From UBA2357 sp046295975 (lineage in GTDB: Bacteria > Pseudomonadota > Gammaproteobacteria > Burkholderiales > Rhodocyclaceae), in contig JBKBMG010000010.1 of NCBI GenBank assembly GCA_046295975.1, positions 50,927-114,926 on the forward strand: 64,000 nucleotides of DNA, read 5' to 3'. Of this stretch, positions 15,873 to 24,312 are shown in pieces. Under the pieces are notes generated by a model. The model saw only the letters and a list, made by a program, of their open reading frames with translations, was not told where the DNA came from and did not search any database. The position numbers and the translations under genes are program-made. Position 1 is the first letter of the stretch; every line of letters begins with the position of its first letter.

Positions 15873-17861
15873 GTGAAGAACCTCTCGATCTCGGCAAGGC
15901 TCATTCTCATCATTGCGGTCACACTCGTATCCATGGGGTTTCTCGCGTCGCAGCTGATTCTGGTGCAATGGCGCGAAGTGACCCAGGTGCGGGAAGAGCG
16001 CCAGGGCATGCGGCTGGTGACCGAAAGCAAACCGCTGCTGTCGCAACTGGCGCAGCATCGCGGCTACTCGGCGGTGATCCGCTCCGGCGCCGAGGACAAG
16101 ATCCCCACGCGCGAGCAGGTCCGCGGTCAGGCCGATGCGCTGGTGGCAAGCATCCGCAACGCCCTGGCCGGTGCAGACGGCACGCTGACCGTTTCGCAAG
16201 CCGAGTTCGACAAGCTCGCCACAGCCTGGGTGGAGGTGCGCGCCGATGAATACCGCCTGCCCGCGGCCTCCTTCCGCGCCCACAACGACTGGCTGGACGG
16301 GGCGCTGGTCTGGCTGCAACTGCTTGCCGACGAGACCTCGCTGAGCTTCGACCCTCTGCCCCTGACCAACCTCGTGCAGACCATTCTGGTGCAGCACACC
16401 CCGGCACTCATCGACAACCTCGGGCGCGTCCGCGGGCGCTCGGCCAGCGTTGCGGTGAAAGGATCAGTGTCCAACCTGGAAAACCAGGAGTTGCGCGTGT
16501 TCCTGCTCGACGTCGAACGCCGGCTGGCGATCACCGGAACGGCGATCGAACGCCTCGGGGCGGTGGATCCGGAACTGGCCGCCCGGCTGCGCACTCTGCT
16601 CGACAAGGTGCGCACCGAGTACGAAGTGGTGCGCGGCCACGTGATCAACATGCTCGATGCCCGCTCCTTCCTGGTAGACGGAGACACATTCTTCGAACTC
16701 AGTGGCCTGGCGATCGCCACCGTCGGTGAACTCGAGCGCGAGGCCGGTACCGCATTCGACCACGCCCTCGACCAGCGCGAACAGGCCGCACGCAACCAGA
16801 TCATGGTCGGCTCGGCACTGGTCGTGCTGGTGCTGGTGGTAATCAGCGCCATCATGCTGCGCTTCCGCGCGTCGCTGCTGGGCACGATCGGCGACGTCAG
16901 CGAAGGCAGTGCCGCCCTCGCCAGCGGCAATTTGGGCCACGTCGTGCGCGCCCGCAGCAACGACGAAACCCGCCGGATCGTGGACGCCCTCAATACCATG
17001 GCACAGGCCTGGCGCGCATCGATCGGCGAAATCCGTGAAGGCATGGCACAACTTCGGGAGTCGGCGAGCGAACTCAAGACCTCGAGCAACGAGATCGATC
17101 AGGCCGCGGTGAAACAGAGCGACGAAGCCAGCCGCATCGCCAGCGCCACCGAGCAATTGGCGGTGTCGATCCAAAGCGTCGCCGACCGTGCCACCGAGCT
17201 TGAAGCCGAAGCGCGCGAAACCCGCAACGGGGCTGAAAGCACCATGGCGGCGATGCGCGACGCGCTGGACTCGATAGAATCCCTGGAACGCGCGGTGAAA
17301 GAGATCGCCAGCGCAAGCAAGGACTTCATCGCCTCGGCCCAGGGAATCCGCAACATCACCGGCAAGGTGCGCAACGTTGCCGAACAGACCACCCTGCTCG
17401 CCCTCAATGCCGCGATCGAGGCCGCCCGCGCAGGCGAGGCGGGCCGCGGTTTCGCGGTGGTCGCGGACGAGGTACGCAAACTCTCGGAGCAGTCCGCCTC
17501 CGCCGTATCGGAGATCGAGAACATCACCAATCAGCTCAGCCAGCGTTCGGGCGAGGTGGGTTCGCTGGTGGATACCGGGGTCACCACGCTGGAAGGGGCA
17601 TCCGCCAAGGTGACTTCGCTCGCCGACTTCCTGTCCGTCACCCGCGAGCGCACGCTCAGAATCACCAGCGGCATGGAGGACGTTGCCAAGGCGGTGTCCG
17701 AACAACGCGTCGCCACCGAGGAAATCGCCTCGGGCCTGGAAGTCGCCTCGCAAGCCGCCGACGGCAACCAGCAAGTGGCCAAGGCTCTGGTCGAACGTGC
17801 CAGCGAACTCAACCAGGTCATCGCCGACGTAGAACGTTCCGTCAGTCACTTCCGGGAGTAG
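15873..17861 (+). CDS. Methyl-accepting chemotaxis protein
   Basis: Transmembrane chemoreceptor of 662 residues starting at GTG. First membrane segment is about 8-28 and the periplasmic sensor about 30-305. The second membrane segment is about 310-330 (MVGSALVVLVLVVISAIML), HAMP about 332-385, and the signalling domain about 395-660 with the hairpin tip NVAEQTTLLALNAAIEAARA and AVVADEVRKLSE. The sensor opens with a helical SQLAQHRGYSAVIRSG segment reminiscent of the NIT (nitrate/nitrite-sensing) four-helix fold; ligand unknown. A candidate FliA promoter lies upstream. No che genes are adjacent, so it is an orphan receptor. Confidence 0.93.
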   Translation: MKNLSISARLILIIAVTLVSMGFLASQLILVQWREVTQVREERQGMRLVTESKPLLSQLAQHRGYSAVIRSGAEDKIPTREQVRGQADALVASIRNALAGADGTLTVSQAEFDKLATAWVEVRADEYRLPAASFRAHNDWLDGALVWLQLLADETSLSFDPLPLTNLVQTILVQHTPALIDNLGRVRGRSASVAVKGSVSNLENQELRVFLLDVERRLAITGTAIERLGAVDPELAARLRTLLDKVRTEYEVVRGHVINMLDARSFLVDGDTFFELSGLAIATVGELEREAGTAFDHALDQREQAARNQIMVGSALVVLVLVVISAIMLRFRASLLGTIGDVSEGSAALASGNLGHVVRARSNDETRRIVDALNTMAQAWRASIGEIREGMAQLRESASELKTSSNEIDQAAVKQSDEASRIASATEQLAVSIQSVADRATELEAEARETRNGAESTMAAMRDALDSIESLERAVKEIASASKDFIASAQGIRNITGKVRNVAEQTTLLALNAAIEAARAGEAGRGFAVVADEVRKLSEQSASAVSEIENITNQLSQRSGEVGSLVDTGVTTLEGASAKVTSLADFLSVTRERTLRITSGMEDVAKAVSEQRVATEEIASGLEVASQAADGNQQVAKALVERASELNQVIADVERSVSHFRE

Positions 17862-18054
17862 TCGGAAGCCCATAGGCGGGCACTTACAAACCGACGCAAA
17901 TCCCACCCCGCGGCAGCTGGAACGGTGCAACAATCCCGTGTCCGTGCACATACCGTCTGCCGCGCGCCGTGGTCCTGCCCCCCGCGCACCGCGATCGCAC
18001 GCGGGCGCACACCACCCGGATCACGCACCTCTTCTGCCCCGGAGCCAGCACCAC

Positions 18055-18477
18055 ATGAGATTCGACAACGGCCTGCCCGGCCCCAACGCTTTCGACCGCA
18101 ACGCTTCCCGCCCGCCGGGCATCGTCGCCAAGACGCTCGCCGTGGTGGCGACCATCGGCGTCGCGGCCATCGCCCTGATGTTCTCGCTCCTGGCCTTGTC
18201 GCTGGTACTTGCCGTCGGTGTGATCGGCTGGGGCTACTTCTGGTGGAAGACGCGCCATTTGCGCAAGCACCTGCGCGAACAAGCGCGCCAGGCCCAGGCC
18301 GGCTTCGAACGCGAGGCTGACGGAGCGCACGCTCATGCGCGCCACGGTGGCACCAGCCAGACGTCGACACGGCGCAATGGGCGCCCCGGGCACCCTGAGC
18401 GCGCTGGTGACGTCATCGAGGGTGACTTCATCCGCGAAGTGCGCGACCCGGACGAATCCACCGATCGCCGGCCTTAG
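18055..18477 (+). CDS. Small membrane protein of unknown function
   Basis: The 140-residue protein has a hydrophilic N-terminus (MRFDNGLPGPNAFDRNASRP). One long or two short membrane helices follow (about 25-65, ending WGYFWWKTRHLRKHL). The tail is strongly charged and histidine-rich, and ends in GDVIEGDFIREVRDP. I chose the ATG at 18055 over the in-frame start at 17938 because upstream residues are Pro/His/Arg-rich and unlike protein. It lies 47 bases before the SIMPL gene and may be cotranscribed. No function assigned. Confidence 0.75.
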   Translation: MRFDNGLPGPNAFDRNASRPPGIVAKTLAVVATIGVAAIALMFSLLALSLVLAVGVIGWGYFWWKTRHLRKHLREQARQAQAGFEREADGAHAHARHGGTSQTSTRRNGRPGHPERAGDVIEGDFIREVRDPDESTDRRP

Positions 18478-18524
18478 GTGGCCGCAGATCGATCCGTATT
18501 TTTTCCCGAAAGGACGTTTCCTGT

Positions 18525-19253
18525 ATGGCTGACAAGTCTATCGGCATCATTCCCGCCCTGCTTCTGGCTGCCGGCATTGCCACAGCTGGCTTCACCATCG
18601 GCGAGGGCGCGCAACGCTTCCGGGTGGCCGACCGCAGCGTGACGGTGAAAGGCCTGGCAGAAAAGGATGTCGAAAGCGATTACGCGGTGTGGCGCCTGAG
18701 TTTCCGCAGCGCCGGCGACGACTTCGCCGAGGTGCAGCGCAAGCTCGCCTCGGACCGCGAGACGGTGGTCGCGCGTCTGAAGTCACTGGGTTTTTCCGAC
18801 GAGGAACTGGAGGTCCGGCCGATTCTGGTAGAGGACCGCTACGCCCGCGAATACGTCAGCAGCGACCTGCCCTTCCGCTTCAGCGGACAAGGGCAGATCG
18901 TGGTGAAATCAGCGCGGGTGGACGCGGTGGAGCGCGCCACCAATGGCGTCGATCCGCTGATCGAAGCCGGTGTGCAACTGAGCACCGGATACGACGGCAC
19001 ACTTGGCGGCCCGAACTTTCAACTGCGCGGTTTCAACGACATCAAGCCGGTGCTGCTCGCCGAAGCAACCGCCAACGCCAGGGAGCAGGCCGAGCGTTTC
19101 GCCGCAGATGCCGGCGCGCGCCTTGGGCGCCTGCGCAATGCCAACCAGGGCGTGATCCAGGTGCTGGATTCGGAAGGCAACGAGCACGGCGCTTCCAGCA
19201 CCCGCAGCAAACGGCTGCGGGTGGTGAGTACCTTCGTCTACGATCTTCAATAA
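18525..19253 (+). CDS. SIMPL-domain periplasmic protein
   Basis: The 242 residues start with a signal/anchor (about 5-25: IGIIPALLLAAGIATAGFTIG). A SIMPL (YggE/BP26-like) domain spans about 40-240, with RSVTVKGLAEKDVESDYAVW and the C-terminal VVSTFVYDLQ. YggE in E. coli reduces oxidative stress; the biochemical activity of the family is unclear. A short hairpin after its stop overlaps the FNR box of the next operon. Confidence 0.85.
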   Translation: MADKSIGIIPALLLAAGIATAGFTIGEGAQRFRVADRSVTVKGLAEKDVESDYAVWRLSFRSAGDDFAEVQRKLASDRETVVARLKSLGFSDEELEVRPILVEDRYAREYVSSDLPFRFSGQGQIVVKSARVDAVERATNGVDPLIEAGVQLSTGYDGTLGGPNFQLRGFNDIKPVLLAEATANAREQAERFAADAGARLGRLRNANQGVIQVLDSEGNEHGASSTRSKRLRVVSTFVYDLQ

Positions 19254-19255
19254 AC

Positions 19256-19274
19256 GCCGCCGCATGGCGGCTTT
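19256..19274 (+). terminator. Short hairpin terminator after the SIMPL gene
   Basis: GCCGCC, GCAT loop, GGCGGC and a three-T tract, starting 2 bases after the stop codon. Its T-run provides the first bases of the FNR-type box at 19273. Confidence 0.55.
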
Positions 19275-19286
19275 GATCATGATCAA
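19273..19286 (+). promoter_or_regulatory. FNR/Anr/Dnr-type operator in front of the copper-uptake operon
   Basis: TTGATCATGATCAA is a perfect TTGAT-N4-ATCAA box. Its centre (19279.5) lies 41.5 bases before a transcription start predicted near 19321 from the -10 hexamer TAGAAT (19309-19314). That is the classical position for an activating FNR-family dimer (class II). It implies low-oxygen or nitric-oxide induction of the downstream genes. Confidence 0.85.
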
Positions 19287-19296
19287 CGCAGGGCAT

Positions 19297-19323
19297 GGTG
19301 GCCGGCCATAGAATCCGGCCACC
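19297..19323 (+). promoter_or_regulatory. Promoter -10 box enclosed in a perfect 9-bp inverted repeat
   Basis: GGTGGCCGG and CCGGCCACC flank a 9-base centre that contains the -10 hexamer TAGAAT. The right arm ends at the base before the ATG of the next gene. With transcription starting near 19321 the repeat would be mostly untranscribed. It is therefore better read as a possible repressor operator over the promoter than as an mRNA hairpin. The cognate protein is unknown. Confidence 0.55.
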
Positions 19324-19740
19324 ATGCCCACCATCCCGCACCGCTTTACTTCTGGCAGGATCTCGTGGCGACTCGCCTGGCTGGCGATCGTTGCCCACTT
19401 GGTGCTGGGATTCGCCAGTTGGCATCATCAGGCAACGATGCTCGCGGCCGGCGAGCGCTGGCACGACGTCTGCGTCGCGTCAGCCGCCACCCCGCAGGCG
19501 GTGGCGGAATATCGCGCCTTTCTGTCCCAGTTCGGGAGCGACGACAAAGTCGTCGCACAGTTGGACGACCGCTGCTCGATCTGCGCACTGGCCGCCTTGC
19601 CGCTTTTGCCCGCTTCCAGCCTTGCGGTCGCGGCACCCCGCGCGCCGCAGCAGCGGGTGTTCGCGGGCGTACCCATCGACGCGCCCGTCTCCGACTCGCG
19701 TCGGCGCCTGCCTCCTCCCCGCGCACCGCCTCTCACCTGA
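19324..19740 (+). CDS. DUF2946-type small protein upstream of copper receptor
   Basis: The 138-residue protein has one N-terminal hydrophobic segment (about 17-35, LAWLAIVAHLVLGFASWH). A CxxC motif (DDRCSICALAALP) follows, then a proline/arginine-rich end. Small CxxC proteins of this sort often precede TonB-dependent copper receptors, and this one is 178 bases before such a receptor. No Shine-Dalgarno precedes the ATG, and the predicted transcript starts about 3 bases before it, so it may be translated leaderless. A metal-handling role is inferred from context. Confidence 0.75.
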   Translation: MPTIPHRFTSGRISWRLAWLAIVAHLVLGFASWHHQATMLAAGERWHDVCVASAATPQAVAEYRAFLSQFGSDDKVVAQLDDRCSICALAALPLLPASSLAVAAPRAPQQRVFAGVPIDAPVSDSRRRLPPPRAPPLT

Positions 19741-19918
19741 GCCACCTCCTCCGCGCGACCGCTCGCGACCGCAAGGTCGTGCCGCCCGCTGACGGATGAT
19801 CCGCCCTGCTCCGGCAGGCGCGCTCGTACAAGCAGTCGCATCGGGGTGACACACCCGGTGCATCCGCCCGGCTGCGCCCTGCCCCATTCAATGCATCAGT
19901 TCGCCTTTCAGGTCCGAC

Positions 19919-22039
19919 ATGACTACGCACGACCATGCCTTTTCGCAGACCGGGCTCGCACGCTCACCCCTTCATGCTCCGGCGCACGGGCCGTCACGCT
20001 CTCGCCCACCCACCCCGTGTGCGCTCGCCGTGCTCATCGCACTCGCGCTCGCAGCGCCTGGTCACGCCCTCGCCGGCGGTGACGTTTCGAGTGCCGACAG
20101 CCGATCCGACGCCCCACAGCTTGCCCCGACGGTGGTCATCGCCGCACCGATGAGCGAGCCGCTGACCGTCACTACCGATCCACGTCAGGCACGCCAGCCG
20201 ATTCCGGCACACGACGGCGCCGACATTCTCAAGACCATCCCCGGCTTCAGCGTCATCCGCAAGGGCGGCACCGACGGCGATCCGGTGTTCCGTGGCATGG
20301 CGGGCTCCCGTCTCAACATCCTGCTCGACGGCGAGCACATCCTGGGCGGCTGCGGCGGGCGCATGGACCCACCCACCGCCTATGTCTTCCCGGAATCCTA
20401 CGACCGCATGACGGTGCTGAAGGGTCCGCAGACGGTGCTGCACGGCTCGGGCAACTCGGCCGCCACGGTGTTGTTCGAACGCGACCGACGCATGGTCGAC
20501 GCGCCATTCACGGAGCTGCGCGGCAGTCTCACCGGCGGCAGCTTCGGGCGCAACGACCAAGTCTTCGACGCCTTGCACGCCACCCCCAGCTACTACGCGC
20601 GTGCCATCGCGACACGCTCCCAGGCAGACGACTACGAGGACGGCGACGGACGTCAGGTGCACTCGCAATACCTGCGCTGGAGCACCAACGCCAGCCTGGG
20701 CTGGACGCCGGATCCGGACACCTGGCTGGAACTCGGACTGGCGGCCAGCGACGGCGAGGCGGCCTATGCCGATCGCGGAATGGACGGGGCCAAGTTCAAG
20801 CGCGAAAACGTCAGCTTGAAATTCGAGAAGCGAAACGTCGGCCCCATGGTCGAGCGTATCGAAGGCCAGCTCTACCGCAACTACATCGATCACGTCATGG
20901 ACAATTTCAGCCTGCGCACCCCGCCCGCCATGCGCATGCTGAGCAACCCCGACCGCGAGACCAGCGGCGGCCGGTTCGCCACCCGCCTCAAACCGGCCGA
21001 CGCCACGCGCCTGGAGGTCGGCATGGACTTCCAGCGCAATGAACACACGTTCCGCGGCGGCACCGCCTATCGCAGCGCGGCGCGCGTCACCGACGCGCGC
21101 TTCGGCAACGAGGGGGTGTTCGGCGAGGTGGAACAATTCGTCGGCGACCGCGACCGCCTGATCGCGGGACTGCGCGTGGACCGCTGGCGCGCGCGCGACG
21201 CCCGCGCCACTACGCTACAGGTCGGTGGTGCACCGCTGGCAACCGCGCAGACCCGCCGCAGCGACGTGCTGACCAGTGGCTTCGGTCGCTGGGAACATGA
21301 TCTGGGGGAGACCACCACGACCTATGCCGGACTCGGCCGGGTTGTCCGCTTTCCCGACTACTGGGAGCTGATCTCGCAGAACAAGCAAAGCCTGACCAGC
21401 AACAGCGCATTCCTCACCCGTCCGGAACGCACCACGCAACTGGATGTGGGCCTCACCCACGACGGCGGACGCTGGTCCACGGAGATCGCGGCCTTCGCTT
21501 CGCGCATCGACGACTACATTCTGATCGACAGCCGCACCAAGTCCGGCGCCACGATCGTACGCAATGTCGATGCCCGTACCTGGGGACTGGAGTTGGGCGG
21601 GCGCTACGACATCGACGCTCACTGGCAGGCCGATGCAAGCCTGGCCTACACCCGTGGACGCAATCGCAGCGACGCCACCGCACTCGCTCAGATGCCCCCG
21701 CTGGAAGCACGCCTCGCGCTGAACTGGCGCTCCGATCCGTGGAGCGCTGGCGGCTTGCTGCGGCTGGTGGCCAAACAGGACCGGATCGACCCCGGCAAGG
21801 GCAACATCGTCGGCCAGGACCTTGGCGCCAGTCCGGGATTCGGCGTGTTCTCGATCAATGCCGGCTATAAGGCAAGCGAGCACATGAGCCTGACCGCCGG
21901 CATCGACAATCTCTTCGACAAACGCTACGCCGAGCACATTTCCCGCGCGGGTGCGAGCGTGGCAGGTTTCGAGCAGACCACCCGGGTGAACGAACCCGGT
22001 CGCAACGTCTGGGTGAAACTGTCAGCGGCCTTCGACTGA
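19919..22039 (+). CDS. TonB-dependent copper receptor (OprC/NosA type)
   Basis: Outer-membrane receptor of 706 residues: leader to about 52, plug about 65-200, 22-strand barrel to the C-terminal aromatic FD. The plug carries a CxxxM motif (GCGGRMD; Cys145, Met149) and an extracellular segment carries HxM (DHVMD; His325, Met327). This is the copper site described for Pseudomonas OprC, at nearly the same residue numbers. The related NosA of Pseudomonas stutzeri supplies copper for nitrous oxide reductase. The FNR-type box upstream fits such an anaerobic role. No nos genes are in the window, so the denitrification link is inferred. Confidence 0.92.
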   Translation: MTTHDHAFSQTGLARSPLHAPAHGPSRSRPPTPCALAVLIALALAAPGHALAGGDVSSADSRSDAPQLAPTVVIAAPMSEPLTVTTDPRQARQPIPAHDGADILKTIPGFSVIRKGGTDGDPVFRGMAGSRLNILLDGEHILGGCGGRMDPPTAYVFPESYDRMTVLKGPQTVLHGSGNSAATVLFERDRRMVDAPFTELRGSLTGGSFGRNDQVFDALHATPSYYARAIATRSQADDYEDGDGRQVHSQYLRWSTNASLGWTPDPDTWLELGLAASDGEAAYADRGMDGAKFKRENVSLKFEKRNVGPMVERIEGQLYRNYIDHVMDNFSLRTPPAMRMLSNPDRETSGGRFATRLKPADATRLEVGMDFQRNEHTFRGGTAYRSAARVTDARFGNEGVFGEVEQFVGDRDRLIAGLRVDRWRARDARATTLQVGGAPLATAQTRRSDVLTSGFGRWEHDLGETTTTYAGLGRVVRFPDYWELISQNKQSLTSNSAFLTRPERTTQLDVGLTHDGGRWSTEIAAFASRIDDYILIDSRTKSGATIVRNVDARTWGLELGGRYDIDAHWQADASLAYTRGRNRSDATALAQMPPLEARLALNWRSDPWSAGGLLRLVAKQDRIDPGKGNIVGQDLGASPGFGVFSINAGYKASEHMSLTAGIDNLFDKRYAEHISRAGASVAGFEQTTRVNEPGRNVWVKLSAAFD

Positions 22040-22081
22040 GATCGAACGCCGAGCGGCGTTGAGTCCGGAGCCCTCGATCCG

Positions 22082-22798
22082 TCAGAACGCCATATGCCAG
22101 GGCAACTCGCCCTGAATGAACAGCCGCGCCTCTTCGGAGGCCGGCTTGGCAAAAAAACGCCGGGTGGGTGCCTGTTCGCGCACCCGCCCGCCACTCATGA
22201 AGACGATGTCGTCACCGAGGCGGGTGGCCTGGCCGAGATTGTGCGTGACCATCAGGATGCGTGTGCCGTCGGTACGGATCTGGCGCACGATGCGCTCCAC
22301 CGCGGCAGTGGCCGACGGGTCCAGGCTAGCAGTGGGTTCGTCCAGCAACAACAGGCGCGGGCGGGCCAGCCAGGCGCGCGCGAGGGCCAGGCGTTGCTGC
22401 TCCCCACCGGAGAGCTGGCGGGCGCTTTCCTGCTCCCGACCGCCCAGGCCGACGCGCTCCAGCATTTCCGCAGCACGCCGGCGGCGCTCGGCACGCCCGA
22501 CACCGCGCGCCTTGAGTGCCAGCGCGGCATTGTCCAGCACCGTCGCGCGCAACATCATCGGATGCTGGAACACCATCAGCACATCGCCCGCGGGCAGGCT
22601 TGCTCCACCCCAGTCCAGACTGCCCCCGGTAGGCGCGATCAATCCGCACAGGCAGCGCAGCAACAGGCTCTTGCCCGCGCCATTTGGGCCCAGCACCAGG
22701 GTGATGCCCTCCTCCCCGAGTTCCAGGTTCACCCCGTCAAGCAGAGGCCGGCCCCCATTGGGTTGATAGCGTAGATCTTGAATGCGTAGCGGAAACAT
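22082..22798 (-). CDS. tupC: ABC transporter ATPase, tungstate type (TupC-like)
   Basis: The 238-residue ATPase has Walker A GPNGAGKS, signature LSGGEQQRLALARAW and Walker B LLLLDEPTAS. It is the last gene of the minus-strand aldehyde oxidoreductase unit and lies 7 bases after its permease. Sequence alone does not separate tungstate (Tup/Wtp) from molybdate ATPases. The tungstate reading comes from the TupB-like permease and the tungsten enzyme operon. It lacks the C-terminal mop/TOBE domain of ModC, which favours TupC. Confidence 0.82.
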   Translation of the reverse strand: MFPLRIQDLRYQPNGGRPLLDGVNLELGEEGITLVLGPNGAGKSLLLRCLCGLIAPTGGSLDWGGASLPAGDVLMVFQHPMMLRATVLDNAALALKARGVGRAERRRRAAEMLERVGLGGREQESARQLSGGEQQRLALARAWLARPRLLLLDEPTASLDPSATAAVERIVRQIRTDGTRILMVTHNLGQATRLGDDIVFMSGGRVREQAPTRRFFAKPASEEARLFIQGELPWHMAF

Positions 22799-22805
22799 GA
22801 GCGTG

Positions 22806-23507
22806 CTATCCGTAGCGCCGCATCGCCCAGGCGCGGATGATGAAGGCCACCGCGTTGAGCACCAGGATGATGACGATCAACACCAGCCCAAGCGCGATTG
22901 CGAGCGGCAGGTCGCCCTTGCTGGTCTCCAGGGCAATCGCGGTGGTCATGACCCGCGTGGCACGGTCGATGTTGCCACCGACGATCATCACCGCGCCAAC
23001 CTCGCTCATCGCCCGCCCCAGACCGGCGAGCACCGCCACCAGCAGCGAGTGGCGGCAATCGTGCAACAAGGTGGTGACACTCTGCCACCAACTGAAGCGC
23101 ATCACCCGCAATTCCTCGGCATAGCGCTGCCAGGCGTCCTCCACCACCTGACGGGCAATCGCGGCCATCAGCGGGATCACCAGCAGGGTCTGGGCGATGA
23201 TCATCGCCGCCGGGGTGTAAAGCAGGCCGAACGAGCCGAACGGGCCGGAGCGCGACAGCAGCAGGTACACCACCACCCCGACGACCACCGACGGCAGGCC
23301 CATCAACCCGTTCATCAGCACGATGAGCGTCTGCTGGCCGGTAAAACGGCCGACCGCGAGCAAGGCCCCCAGCGGCAGCCCAATCAGCGTGCCGAGTAGT
23401 ACCGCGGCACCGCTGACCTGGAGCGACAGGATGACGATCTCGGCGACTTTCGCATCGAAGGTCGCGATCAGGGCAAACGCGTCGGCAAACGTGGTGTTGA
23501 AGGACAT
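22806..23507 (-). CDS. tupB: ABC transporter permease, tungstate type (TupB-like)
   Basis: The 233-residue permease begins MSFNTTFADAFALIATFDA; an in-frame extension upstream is not protein-like. It has about five to six membrane helices and the EAA-type cytoplasmic loop (AEELRVMRFSWWQSVTTLL... GLGRAMSEVGAVMIVGGNI). The GRAMSEVGAVMIVGGNI block is typical of TupB/WtpB permeases. The periplasmic binding protein TupA, which normally accompanies TupBC, is absent from this operon and from the window. Confidence 0.85.
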   Translation of the reverse strand: MSFNTTFADAFALIATFDAKVAEIVILSLQVSGAAVLLGTLIGLPLGALLAVGRFTGQQTLIVLMNGLMGLPSVVVGVVVYLLLSRSGPFGSFGLLYTPAAMIIAQTLLVIPLMAAIARQVVEDAWQRYAEELRVMRFSWWQSVTTLLHDCRHSLLVAVLAGLGRAMSEVGAVMIVGGNIDRATRVMTTAIALETSKGDLPLAIALGLVLIVIILVLNAVAFIIRAWAMRRYG

Positions 23508-23539
23508 TCGCGCAAGGATAGCGACAGACGCGGCTGGCG

Positions 23540-23860
23540 TCAGCCTCCACCACGCTGCATGGCACGATCCAGCGTGGCCAGCAGGCGCGCCCGCGCCGCC
23601 TCGTCGCCGCCGGAGAATCGATAGGTGGCACGGCACAGCGGCAGGGACAGCAAACCGATGCACCGGACGCCGGCGGCCTCGATCTGGATTTCCAGGCTCA
23701 GCCCACCGTCGGTCAGGTGAAACACCCCACCTTCAGCGGACACCTGGTCCGCTACCACACCGGCCGGCCAGGCTTTGTGCAGGTCGCGCTGGAACGCCGC
23801 CGGCGTCGTGGCGACTTCGCGGACGAACTGCTCGGGGACGGGCCCGACAATGAAGGCCAT
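23540..23860 (-). CDS. Unknown protein of the aldehyde oxidoreductase operon
   Basis: A 106-residue protein I do not recognise. It starts MAFIVGPVPEQFVREVATTP, has a strand-rich middle (GGVFHLTDGGLSLEIQIEAAGVRCIGLLSLPLCRATYRFSG) and ends in a short helix. No membrane segment or metal motif is visible. It lies between the MoaD-like gene (55 bases) and tupB (32 bases), in the same direction, so it belongs to the unit and probably helps cofactor insertion or enzyme maturation. That role is inference from position only. Confidence 0.7.
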   Translation of the reverse strand: MAFIVGPVPEQFVREVATTPAAFQRDLHKAWPAGVVADQVSAEGGVFHLTDGGLSLEIQIEAAGVRCIGLLSLPLCRATYRFSGGDEAARARLLATLDRAMQRGGG

Positions 23861-23915
23861 GGCTACGCTGCGCTATCCGCCAGGGTGCCGCATCGAACGC
23901 TCATCCACGGCGCAC

Positions 23916-24167
23916 TCAGCCACCGGCGATGGGCGGCCAGATCGCCAGTTCGTCGCCTTCGTTCAGCACCGTGGAGGTGCGAGCCGCCGGCGGCACGAAG
24001 ACCCCGTTCACCAGGACCAGATGGGCGCTTTCCCTGGGAATGCGATAACGGGCGATCAGGTCGGCGACGGTGGTCGCCTCATCGACGTCGAGTTCGAGTC
24101 GGTTGCCCTTGCGCTCGGCGGGCAGATAATCGGACAGCGAGGCAAACAGCTTGAACGCAATCTTCAT
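23916..24167 (-). CDS. aorD: MoaD/ThiS-family sulfur carrier for the tungsten cofactor
   Basis: Ubiquitin-like sulfur carrier of 83 residues starting MKIAFKLFASLSDYLP and ending in the Gly-Gly needed for C-terminal adenylation and thiocarboxylate formation (WPPIAGG). Longer in-frame starts are not supported. Dedicated MoaD-like proteins commonly accompany tungsten aldehyde oxidoreductases, where they supply dithiolene sulfur for the bis-pterin cofactor. A 204-base spacer with a GTAAC-repeat motif separates it from aorC. Confidence 0.85.
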   Translation of the reverse strand: MKIAFKLFASLSDYLPAERKGNRLELDVDEATTVADLIARYRIPRESAHLVLVNGVFVPPAARTSTVLNEGDELAIWPPIAGG

Positions 24168-24312
24168 CCAGCGGACTTCCCGGGTGAGGGCCGGCGCCAG
24201 GCGACCGGCGGGCGACACCGGCACCAGTCCGGCATCGCATCGGTGGATTGTGGGCCATGCAGTGCGGCCGCGGCCTTGCACCCGCTACGCCCCCGAACCG
24301 GGGCGCAGCGGG

